Source: Brevipalpus yothersi (taxonomy: Eukaryota > Arthropoda > Arachnida > Trombidiformes > Tenuipalpidae). Taken from it: 64,000 bases of DNA. The DNA lies in assembly GCA_003956705.1 (NCBI GenBank), contig QZCP01000151.1, positions 1 to 64,000 on the forward strand. The letters run 5' to 3'. Positions within the stretch are counted from its first letter, which is position 1, and each line of letters begins with the position of its first letter. Made by a program: the position numbers and the translations under genes. Below, piece after piece: positions 54,300 through 64,000 of the stretch. The notes under the pieces are model-generated. The model had not been told where the DNA came from, did no database searches, and was given only the letters and a program-made list of their open reading frames with translations.

Positions 54300-56430
54300 T
54301 GCTGCTGGTTGGAGTGAAAAACCTCAAATTACATCTTTTCGATCCAGTATTGATGTTCTGAAAGATCACTATGATCTATATAATTCTAATGGCCAACCTC
54401 AATGATTCTCAAAATGATGAGAGCTTCAACCTCCTTAGGCGTTAGCTCACTCAAGAAGACAGGACTATCTGAAAAAAACTTCCTGGATACGATACGATTT
54501 ACACACAGTTTGATAATCTCACCTTTTTCTTCATACCAGAGGATCAATCTCTCTCGATCTCCAGCTAATGTTATACTCTTAAGCTATAAGGTAAACTTGA
54601 TGATATGACCTCTACTTGAATGTACTCAGAGAGCGATCAGATCTCCATCAGGTAGGAAGTGACCACACTGCCTCTCTTATGTAAAGCAGAAATCATCTTC
54701 AACATTTTGTTTATTGTAAAGACGAGATTTTTTCGATGTATAGCTTCCAAGCTGACCATAGAACTGTATGAGTTTGTGAGTGTACTCTCAGGTCTAGGAT
54801 ATCATTACCTCTCTTGGATTCACAAACTAGTTAATCTACCCTATCAAAGGGTGCCCATGATGAAAAGTATGACAAACTTCCGTTCAAGCTCACTCTCTGC
54901 AATGAGAACTATTATAAATTGCTTAACAATTCCTCATCTCATGAATTCCAGTTGAAAGAATAGTTTCCAGATAGATGAGTCATCACAGCATCATATATCT
55001 AGGAATTTGTTGTATGCTATCTTGAAGTGAATCCTACTTCCTGTAAGCATCCCAGCGTCTGAGATTATTGAAAATTGATCACCCTAAGCTAGAACTCATG
55101 GCCAAGTTGGATTGATAAAAAAATCTTCAAATCATTATAATTTTGGAGGAGTTAATATGGATATAATTGAACTAGATTGACCAATATATCTGCTACACAA
55201 TTTACATCTCGTGTGCTGAGATAGAGTTTTCCTCTCTTTTTTCCTTATCCACTCCTACTACCTTCATCTAGAATAGTTTCGCCATCTCTAGGCCAATCAG
55301 ATCATTCTTCCATTCATATTGGCTTTTGGAGGATGAGCGAGTCAATAAATGGCCATGCAGATAATAACTCTAATTTGAGGATACCAATTCACATCCAAAA
55401 TTGAAGCCCAGACTTCAACTTCAATAGGTCAAAGCATCGGAATTCATTTCAGTTGGCTGCAATGATCACGCTGTCTTCTCCTAATGCTAACCATCATTAG
55501 TTGATTACTTGTTGCAAGCATGATGATAGCTGCTTGGAACGGGCCCCATTTTTCTCATTACTTCGATCTCGCGAAGAAGGAATATTTCCCACTATAGCAC
55601 ACTGTTTCAATATATTTCTCAAGATTCTGAGGCTGAAAAATTTCTTTACACAACCCTGAGTAGCCGAGGTGAAAGTTGTTACACCACTCAAACTTGATGT
55701 TCTTGTTCAATCATCATCACTTCCATTTCTTATCAATATTTCTTTGAGATCTTTGGGGCAAACTTGCTCATTTTTCTCAAGAAATTCATACCGTAATCAT
55801 CCGATACGATTGATGTTGTTGCTGGTATTCTTGCTAGTTTCCTCTTCATCTGATTCGATGACTATGGAAGTAGATCAAAAGGTCAAAGGATCACAACTCT
55901 CTCCATCTAGATGTGATGTAGCATGCTGTAAGCTTTTGCTGGGAGAACGTCAGATCACAAGATGCTTTCTCTCTGCTAGCAACATGGGAAATTAGAAACT
56001 GGGGCCCCATTTGATGTGAACTCATATTCAAGAAAATGATAAAACTCTCCCTCTTTCTCCATCATCTCTACCTTTTTTCGAGTCAAAATGATCTAGATAG
56101 ATCTATCCAATGGATGTTCGAGCTAGATATATTGCAAAATTATGATGCAACTGATTCCTCTGCCCAATTTCTCTCTGGAAGACAATTAAACATGATGATA
56201 TGGATGTTATTCAAGAGTTTCGATACCATGACAGACAAGGAAATACGAGAATTCTCACATTAATAGGAGTCAGGTCATTGGAAGGAGTGTTATATCACGA
56301 GAACCAATGAAAACTGTCTCTCAAGGAGTTTAGTTGATGAATTGCTTAAAAAAGGGCCTCTTCTCTGATATTCCCTCTATTCCTCATCGAAGGTATCTCG
56401 TCTCACAGATTCATCTTAGTTCCTCATTCG
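54300..56430. other. No supported gene
   Basis: Several open frames of 60-110 codons on both strands (for example 54659-54955, 55669-55995 and 56036-56263) have protein-like patches. No start, splice pair or family could be supported. It may be a decayed gene or transposon. Confidence 0.4.
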
Positions 56431-56435
56431 ATATA

Positions 56436-56720
56436 CAGGGTGTCTCAGAATAATATGACGAGTTTGAAATGTTTATATCTCAAGATCCCTTTATAGAATT
56501 TTGGAAATTCTTTCCATATTGTATAGTAAAAATAGATGAGTTTTGTTTGCTATAAGTTTCAAAAGAGTCCGATAAATTTTCAGGATAATTAACAAGGTCC
56601 AAGAAGAAATTTAGGATATCTCGGCTGGTAGGTGAAATTTTGACTAAGTGATGACATTTTTGGAATCCTCATAAAAAATTACATCTTATTAAGTTGATCC
56701 GAGATCGATAAAATAAGAGA
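56436..56720 (+). repeat. Left end of a mariner-type element
   Basis: CAGGGTGTCTCAGAATAATATGACGAGTTTGAAAT matches the 6303 terminus; the text given is abbreviated to its first bases, CAGGGTGTCTCAGAATAAT. It is preceded by TA. The subterminal AGGATATCTCGGCTGG and TGATGACATTTTTGGAATCC blocks follow. No matching right end was found downstream. Confidence 0.65.
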
Positions 56721-56949
56721 TAAGAGAGTGCAAGATCAAACTCAATCATTATCAACCGAACTTGAGGGCTCCTCAGCACCACCTGAGAGATGAGAGTAGC
56801 TCTTAAATCGGGAATCAGACTTATTCTGGCCTGAGAATTCCTTATCATGCCTGAAATTCCCAGAAATCATAATTTAATTTTTTCTCTTATCAGATTTGCA
56901 AGTCAGTGGAAACTGTTCAGTTTGGAACATAGTACTTGATATCATAGAG

Positions 56950-57582
56950 ATGAGAGTATTTGTGATTTTTTCTCTTTGTTTTGTTGTTAAATGTTCAACT
57001 AATACTGTGCATAGTGAAGATGATCAATTTTTACAAGAAGTGATTGATTCTAAGAATTTTCTTAATCCGTTCAACGAAAATGACGAATTCAATGAGAAGT
57101 TCTTGAGAGAAACAGGAATTTCTCGCATAGATCCAGCTGTCCAAGAGGAGTTCATAACTTTCGCTGAAGAAATGGCAGAGAATAGTGGTGCTCTCCGGGA
57201 TGCTGTCAATGAAGCAAAAAAATTGGATAAAATAGATTTCGAACATCGGAATAAGGTAAATGTCGCTTTTTGGCGAGAACTATGGAGAAATCGAGAGCTA
57301 TACAAGCCTCAACTAAAGGAAATGGCTGGAAAGATACCACCATCAGTTATTGGAAGCATAAGAGTTGGGATTTCAAAAATTTGGGGATCAGTGGAGAATA
57401 TTCACCAGCACTCTCCCGGTTCAATGGAACGAAGAAAAGCAGTTCCTCATAGTGTTGAGGAACGATTGGCAGAAGTTGCTTGCGCTCTCATTATAATTGG
57501 TGGTCTCATAGCGTTCATTACCTTCATGTACTTCTTTCTAGATGGTGGTTTGGAGAGGGCCATGAATTCCATGGACAAATGA
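56950..57582 (+). CDS. Orphan secretory-pathway protein with C-terminal membrane anchor
   Basis: One uninterrupted frame, 210 residues from the ATG at 56950; an in-frame ATG at 56896 would add 18 residues but would bury the signal peptide. It has a hydrophobic signal (MRVFVIFSLCFVVKCS), then an acidic, helix-rich luminal part with very few Cys residues. Basic segments follow (RNRELYKPQLKEMAGK, SMERRKAVPHSVEERLAE), then a 22-24-residue transmembrane helix (CALIIIGGLIAFITFMYFF) and a short tail. This predicts a type I membrane protein. I recognise no family. Codon use and composition look coding, and a poly(A) signal follows at 57640. It sits just downstream of a mariner-type terminus, whose subterminal sequence may serve as its promoter region. 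Confidence 0.65.
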   Translation: MRVFVIFSLCFVVKCSTNTVHSEDDQFLQEVIDSKNFLNPFNENDEFNEKFLRETGISRIDPAVQEEFITFAEEMAENSGALRDAVNEAKKLDKIDFEHRNKVNVAFWRELWRNRELYKPQLKEMAGKIPPSVIGSIRVGISKIWGSVENIHQHSPGSMERRKAVPHSVEERLAEVACALIIIGGLIAFITFMYFFLDGGLERAMNSMDK

Positions 57583-57639
57583 TCATTCAGAAAAGTAGGA
57601 GCTGTTAATGCACTCCACTACTAATGAAGGGGCTGATCA

Positions 57640-57645
57640 AATAAA
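57640..57645 (+). terminator. Poly(A) signal of the orphan membrane protein
   Basis: AATAAA 58 bases after the stop codon. Confidence 0.6.
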
Positions 57646-57649
57646 ATCT

Positions 57650-60600
57650 CATGGATCGGGAGAAAACTCTTGTTTCCTTCATTAACGATTCTTATTCTCG
57701 ATCTGAGATCTTGTGTCTCGCGAGAATGTCAAATCCTTGAGTTGAAAAGCTCATATCCAGCATATAGGGATTCTGATTATCGATAATGTGAAGATAGATT
57801 GGAGTGAAAGTGCTATTTCCTGTCTCTCTAGATCTTCACTCAATGAATTCATGATTTCTGAAGCGCATCGAGAAATGATATCAAAGAAACATCCAAGATA
57901 CATTCAAACAAGTATCAAAGGCTAAGAATATTAACTGTGAACCATGAATGACCTCAAAAACGAGCGGTGAGCGAGACCTTGTTTTCACCAATTTTTCTAA
58001 GTTGAATAATGTTTTCTTTTCGGAAGACTATTTGTTGAACTCAATTTATTCGGTTGATCTGGAGAGATTGGATGACGAAAATCTCCGGCGAAATCATGAT
58101 CAGCTAATGAATCAGTTTTCATTTTCTTATGGCGGAATGGAGGAAGTCTCGAGTACTCATAAACTCGATTTACACTCTTCAACTATGGATATCAAGCAAA
58201 ATCATTAACATGTTGAAGCTATCCAGTCTGATGAGCCTAATAAGCCTCATACCAATTGACTTATCCCCACAAAAACTCTGAATTAGCTTCGGTTGACTCT
58301 GAATGCCAATCCATCCTCACTGTATCTCTGCATCCACCCCATCCTTCAATCTCATTGCTGCTCAAGAGATATAACCTCTCGGTTCTTGCTCGTTTACACT
58401 CAAGATATTGGTCAGCGGAGAAGTTCTCATATAATTCTGTTGGATGTGGGCTCGCAAGAATTCAATTTTGCAGCATAATTTTTTTGCTCATCTTGCTCCT
58501 GAACTTGGGATGCTTCGCGCATGGACAGCTGCTATTCGGTATCTCTATGTGGCTACATGGATGAATTACAAGAGTTTGGAGCTGATTCGAGAAATTTTGC
58601 TGTAAAAAGGAACCGCAACAGCTCATCCCAAGCGCTGATTCTCCGAAGGATGAGATGCTTGGAGGAGGAATGCTCGTCATCAGAGGATTTCCAATAGGGG
58701 TGGTGATTTTCACTAGTTATAAGCTGAAGCTACATCATTGGGATGGTTGATGTTCACTCGATACAGGCTGAGATCTCATCTTCATGATAGTGTTGCTCGT
58801 TTGATTTTTCTAGAATGATTCGAATTTTCAGCCATGCTCTTTCTGAGCTCGGTTTCAACTTCCGGTTTATTATTGAATAAGATCCATTATAGATTGAGAT
58901 TCAACAACTTACAGCATAGGCTTCTCATGTTGCTGAATGGGTCATGCTAACTGGGCATTTTTGTATGATTCAAAACCAAGAAAAATCCAGAGTCTTGTTC
59001 TCCTGCTCAAGGTGGCTTCGGGAAACATTGGAGTGAATTTCTCTGCTGACTTCTCTCTATCTCGCTCACTTCCCCCTTTCCTCATTATCTCATCACAGTT
59101 ATTCAGCCAATCATCTAACTCATAATTTCAAAATCTGAGCAAATTATCTACTCAATATCTGATCGATTAACCAGGAATTCCATTTGAAAAGAACAGGGGG
59201 AAATGATCCAGGCTACGAGATCAACCTCATCTAGTTGCAGTAATTCTTGGAACAACTGTTACTGTGTTTTCAGGAATTTCAAAATAAAGTGTAGCCGGAT
59301 TGATAGTTGCCCTCATCCTTATTTCGAACTTTATCTCGAGAAATGACGTGCATTCGCATATAAACAAATAATAAATGTCTGATAGAGTTCTCAAATCGCG
59401 TCCTAGTATTATTCAGTGGCTGCGAAAATTTTGAATATGGATTAAGATTCTCATTCTCATTCGCTATGCCACAGTACATCTCGTCCATTGTTCTTCTAAG
59501 AATATCATCTTCCTTCAATCACTCGGAAAATTTGCACTAGGTGAGCGGAACTAGTCACGGTTGAAAAACATGTTCTTGATGACAAACTCGGATCAGAAAA
59601 TGAATTGGTATGGATAGTCCATTGGCCAATTTTGGTGAGTTCTAACCTGACGGTGTATTGCACTCTATGATCAACCGTCTTCACACGCTCACTTAATCAT
59701 TATCATCAACTATGATATCACATCCAATGTTGCATGCCGTTTATGCAACATAATGGAGGAGGAGAATCAAGCCATCTTCATGAGCTCCAGTCGTATGGAC
59801 CACAATGCATGAAGAGAGAAAGCTACTGTGATGAACTTACAACGATCGTTAGTGGAGATATCAACAAGCATCACATATTTCCGGATTGATCACTAGACTT
59901 CCAGTATTATCATCCTCATTTCCGATCAACCAACTCAGATCACGTACACAACAACTCATAATACGAGCTGAAATCATGTTATTCTCATCGTCTCGATGAA
60001 TAAAAGCATAATCTCATGACTTTTCATGTATGCGATTGGTGACTCATTGGTATGAGGAAGTTGATTAGCTCCATTTCTCTGAGCTAGTATTGAAATGAAC
60101 AAAGATTTGGAAAACAAAGAAGACAGAACCGAATTATGTTTCCCCTGAGCTTCCTCAATTGTGAAGACGACTGATTTTCGATTAGCAGAGCGTATTTTCT
60201 CTCACTGAATACTACATAGCTCGTTTGCAACATTGCTTTTCGTCATCATGAAAGAAAATTGGATAGATAATGTAGCATCTTGATTCTCAGATTATATACT
60301 AATGAATATGATAAAATTTTTTCCGGCTCAGAAACTTGAAAAATATCTAAGAACAGTGTGATAGAGTGAATAATATCTCTTCTCTCCCTCTGAAGATCGA
60401 AGTGATGAGGAACATGGGGCCCCTTTCAATCCATTATCATCATGCTAGTAGCTCATGACGTTTAGCATTATACACTGACGGCGATGATTGCATCCAAGTG
60501 AGATGAGCATCGATGCTTTGACCTATTAACTTGGATGTTTCATCTCCAAGTCTGATGAGGAAAAGCGGAGGAAAGCTCCAGCACCAGTCGTAACGGAAAA

Positions 60601-60770
60601 AAGAAGGTTTGCATCCATTGATTCCAAAAGGTAATGGTTATTGGAATATTTGCGGATCAATCTGCTTATCTACCTACTTCTCCAGGATCAAATGAATGGT
60701 TATATTTTTATTAATGTATCTGCAAAAAATGGGAGTATTTTCTAGATGGAAGAGATGTCAACTGGACGAT
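57650..60770. other. Long stretch without a supported gene
   Basis: Short open frames only. The one at 57948-58208 (plus) has a protein-like middle (LNSIYSVDLERLDDENLRR) but no visible start signal, splice partner or family. The GGTCATGCTAACTGGGCATT string at 58938 resembles, in reverse, sequence just outside 15142. Otherwise nothing is recognised. Confidence 0.4.
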
Positions 60771-60772
60771 CT

Positions 60773-61090
60773 TTAAATGCAGAATGTTCCAGAAAATCTC
60801 ACTTTATGAGCTTCACTCTCATGGATGTCTGGAAAACAGCCATCTTGGTGAGTCAACTCGAAAATTTCTCCATTTTCAAACCACCCAATGATCTGCAATA
60901 GCATTGGTTCACAATTAGGAAACCATTCATCAATCAGTAAACGCTCAGTGATGATGCACTTGCTGGCTACAAGGGTGTGAAGAGGAACCAGTGATAACAT
61001 TCCACTCAGGATTTCTATCTGAATGCCATGTAAATGTTCGATTAGAATCAATGGTCTACTGATGTAAGCTATCGGAAGCATTGTGGCCAA
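60773..61090 (-). other. Possible coding fragment, unknown
   Basis: A 105-residue minus-strand frame with a protein-like second half (SKCIITERLLIDEWFPNCEP, then a WFENGEIFELTHQDG stretch). No start context, partner exon or family is evident. It could be an exon or a relic. Confidence 0.25.
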
Positions 61091-62110
61091 ATCTCCTACC
61101 TACGACTTGGCTATATTGTCAAGATTCATTTCGAAGCGATGAAAAAAAGGTAATAGGATAGCATATGATCAAGTTTAGAACAAATTCACAACAATTGAAG
61201 TGATCACTGATCCAGTGATCAGAAGAAAAACCTTGTTGAAGCTGAGATTATGCCTCTCAGATGAAGATATGTGATGAAACGCAACAGCAATAAATGGTGT
61301 GAGAATTCCCGCGGTTGAGACTTAAAATTGTGCTGGAGCCATATTTGAGGTTATCGGTCTATTCTTCCCAGATGAATCATCAGAACCACCGAGATTTGCG
61401 AATGTAGACAGAAACGAGGCTAGATTCATGGCAACATTTCCCCTCAAACGCAATAAAGCCATCACAAGAATGTTCGATTGAAGAACTTTTTTCAAAACTT
61501 CCCATGTCTATACCATTGCCAGTACATTACAGTGCACCACTCCCGAGACAGGTAATTAAACATGGAACGATCAGATGGCATAATACTTTGTGAGCAGATT
61601 CATTTGGCAGTTTTGGATCATCATGATGATCATGGCTATTGAACGATATAATATCAATTGAAGATAATGGAATTGTATTCTCCACATCGGGAAGGTTGAT
61701 GTGCGAACTATTTCAAATGTTCACAGTTGTGATCAATCCTGGGCCACTTTGATTGGATATGGTACCATTATTGTTGGAGAAATTCTTAACTATGTAATCT
61801 TCAGAAGATTTTCGACACTCGACTGTCCAATCGGACTCAGATCTTCCGATTGAAATTCGTTTGAGAGATTGACTGCAATATCCAAGCTCAATCTCTGACT
61901 CTGATGATTTTTTGATAATCAGCTGTGAAGACGAATAGATTGAAAACATCATTCTCAAATTATGAAACGTTATCGATAGGATCTAATTTACCTATGCTAG
62001 AGTTAAGCAAAGACGAATGAGTGGTTTTTGATATCATTTGACTATTCCTGGGATCAGTCGGGCCACTGTGGGGCTTGAGTCAATTTGCTCAATCAGAAAT
62101 ATATTTTAAT
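61090..62110. other. Intergenic, nothing firm
   Basis: The only frame of note (61713-61958, minus) encodes a Ser-rich 81-residue peptide immediately downstream of the LRR gene. Without splice or family support it is not called. Confidence 0.4.
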
Positions 62111-62111
62111 C

Positions 62112-63172
62112 TTAAAAATTCTCCATGCCATCCTGGGAATGCTTCATACTTCCCTCTGGACACATTTGATCCGTCATTTGATAACCTACAAACGAAGCTG
62201 ATAGCATAAATTCGCATGTTTTTGCATCACCCTTGATAGGATTGTCTGTAATGAGAAATAATTAGAACCTCATCAGCATCACAATTGACTACTCACTGTC
62301 GATCAGAAGTTTCCTCAATTGGGGAAAAGATTCGGGATAAATATTTTTCAAATTATTTCCTTCCAAAATGAGAACTTCCAATTTGGGAATGAATTCGAAG
62401 AAATTTTTCTCCACCTTCCAAATCTTATTATTGGAAAGATTCAATCGTCTGAGAGATTTCGATCGGAGTTTACTTGAGCTGGCTAAAAAACATATTTCAT
62501 GGTGATTAATGGATAATTCCTGTAGATTGGGAGCTAAATCGTAAGCAAAACCAGTCAATGGATTTAGGTTTTTATTTTTCACAAAAGTCAGAGTCAAAAG
62601 ACGATCTGATAAAACCAAATTGTCCAGTCTTTCTCCCTTATCAGCGTAAATTGTGCAGCTATCGATACGAATGTACTTGAATTTGGTATTCTTCAGCCAA
62701 CTCCATTTGATCAGGTTGCTATTCTGGTAGATTGTGAGCGATGTTGCCACCCAATTTCCTCTTCCAAATTTTGGGCCCAAGTTTATTGGCATAGCCTCGT
62801 TTAGTACAATCAGATGGTCATATTTGATTGTTATAATTTCAAAATGGATCGGATGGTAGCCACTCATTTCTTCCGGGACGTAAATCAAAATTGTATAGAA
62901 TGGACCATTCGCCATACAATTCCAAAGCTTTTCTGATTCTTCCTTGTATTTTGAAAGGTCCAAAACCAGACTTTTCTTGTCAACTGATGCAATATAAATC
63001 ATCACAAAATACTGTTGACTATAACTGACTTTGAAACAATATAAATTTTTCTTTCTCAGTACTCACCATCTTCGGATTGGAAGAAAGAACAAAGACCTTT
63101 CTCAGTATTCATTAGGGACAGAGGTGATGTGAAGCACATAAGTGCATAAAAACAAAATTGATTCCAATTCAT
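62112..63172 (-). CDS. Secreted leucine-rich-repeat protein (three exons)
   Basis: Exons 63172-63067, 63028-62297 and 62245-62112 total 972 bases (323 residues). Both introns are tiny (38 and 51 bases) with GTGAGT donors and AG acceptors, and all joints keep phase. It starts with a signal peptide (MNWNQFCFYALMCFTS). The middle has beta-strand-rich sequence of unclear class (about 60-160). At least four LRRs follow, seen as LQELSINHHEI, LRRLNLSNNKIWKV, LEVLILEGNNL and LRKLLIDNNPI. The last runs into a C-terminal cap with two Cys (TCEFML...QMC). Arthropods have many small secreted LRR proteins; ligand and role are unknown. A frame that ignores splicing would end falsely at 62289. Confidence 0.8.
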
Positions 63173-63179
63173 ATTCACT

Positions 63180-64000
63180 TCATCAACCACAAAATTTCCT
63201 TCTTCACTATGATCTTGTACATTTGAGATCCGAAGTTTGTCTGATCAAGTTTTTACAGGTGAATGATATAAATGATCAATTGATCATGATCATCACACCA
63301 AACTCAATCTATGTAACCAGAGAGATTTGAAGATTATTTCACCGAAAAAATGAAATATTGTCATGTTGCTAATTTCTCGAGACATACTAGGAGTGAATCA
63401 ATTGGTTTTTATGCCATGGTTAGAGATGATTTGGTGTCTCTAAGGGATCTTAATACACGTATGAGACAAATGAAGGTTCTCAAGCATTCCCATGGAGAGT
63501 GATAAGCTTAAATAAGATCTTCTCTCGCCATTCGATGGGTTGATCAAAGAATGTGAACTATAGTTTCTTAGCGAAAATCCATGGTCATGATTGTCATTTC
63601 AATGTTGCCTCAAGAGATGAAATATGCCGATAGTACAGATGCTTTAACTTGATCGTCAAAGTTCCGTCTTATAACTCTCATCAATGGAATCAATCAACCA
63701 ATAGAGTCTATAGACTTATCCTTGACACATGGTCCTGGTTTGGGAAAAACTAGTGACTAATGGGGGTTAGTAAATACAGATGAGATGATTTTCTCTCAAC
63801 TGTCTTAAATTGTGTAAATTTCAAAAAACGATGAATATGCATGCATACATTTACATATATTGAGAGCTCATCAAAAATGGGCAATTAAGAGATCGACACT
63901 CTGAAAAAGGCGCGAAAATGGCAATCAACGTGTTGCTGTATTAGTAATCATTCCAATTCGCAAACACAATTATTTGTGTGATTCGCCATCAATACGATCA
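63180..64000. other. Window end, nothing supported
   Basis: About 800 bases upstream of the LRR gene with no convincing frame or recognised repeat. The LRR promoter should lie in its first part; no clear TATA box is seen. Confidence 0.4.

Noticed and set aside
1..64000. CRISPR arrays, bacterial operons, tRNA or rRNA genes
   Set aside because: The direct repeats present have no unique spacers, genes are spliced, and no cloverleaf or rRNA segment was recognised.

Overview
The window is nuclear DNA of a small-intron, AT-rich animal, most likely an arthropod and possibly a mite. The evidence is spliced genes with introns of about 38-76 bases, a cathepsin L-like gene, a secreted leucine-rich-repeat gene, and a load of metazoan-type transposons (Helitron, Tc1/mariner-like, ISL2EU-like, Ty3/gypsy with envelope genes). 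The species cannot be fixed from sequence alone. Perhaps three to five host genes are present; most of the rest is nested mobile DNA.

Left part (1-22085): dispersed GATAAG-rich repeats and a transposase-associated zinc-finger remnant (2446-2847). A decayed Helitron is read on the minus strand in two halves (12998-14410 and 4440-6302). It was split by a 6.7-kb mariner-like composite (6303-12997) at a TA dinucleotide. Next comes an ISL2EU/Harbinger-like DNA transposon whose spliced DDE-SWIM transposase lies at 19063-21092. A 5' part of a Ty3/gypsy element (15157-19017, minus strand) sits within it.

Centre (22086-44600): two related envelope-bearing Ty3/gypsy elements in opposite orientation. 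The older minus-strand copy is broken by several stops and frameshifts. A young plus-strand copy (30792-44380) with 187-base TG...CA LTRs, one LTR mismatch and a 5-base ATTGA target duplication landed in the older copy's leader. Both copies carry a third gene downstream of env: a protein with two CCHC zinc knuckles followed by the three motifs of a DEDDh 3'-5' exonuclease (ISG20/REXO4/RNase T type). I know of no described retroelement with this gene order, and it is the most interesting thing in the window. The intervals around the third gene hold small repeated hairpins. Gag-pol and env lie in a single reading frame.

Right part (44600-64000): fragments of unrecognised spliced genes (45276-46950), a four-exon cathepsin L-like gene whose catalytic cysteine is alanine (47483-48655), a heat-shock-element/TATA promoter in an LTR-like stretch (about 48930-49390), inverted and tandem repeats (49600-54260), an orphan signal-peptide plus membrane-anchor protein (56950-57582) and a three-exon secreted LRR protein (62112-63172). 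Long stretches between these show no convincing gene.
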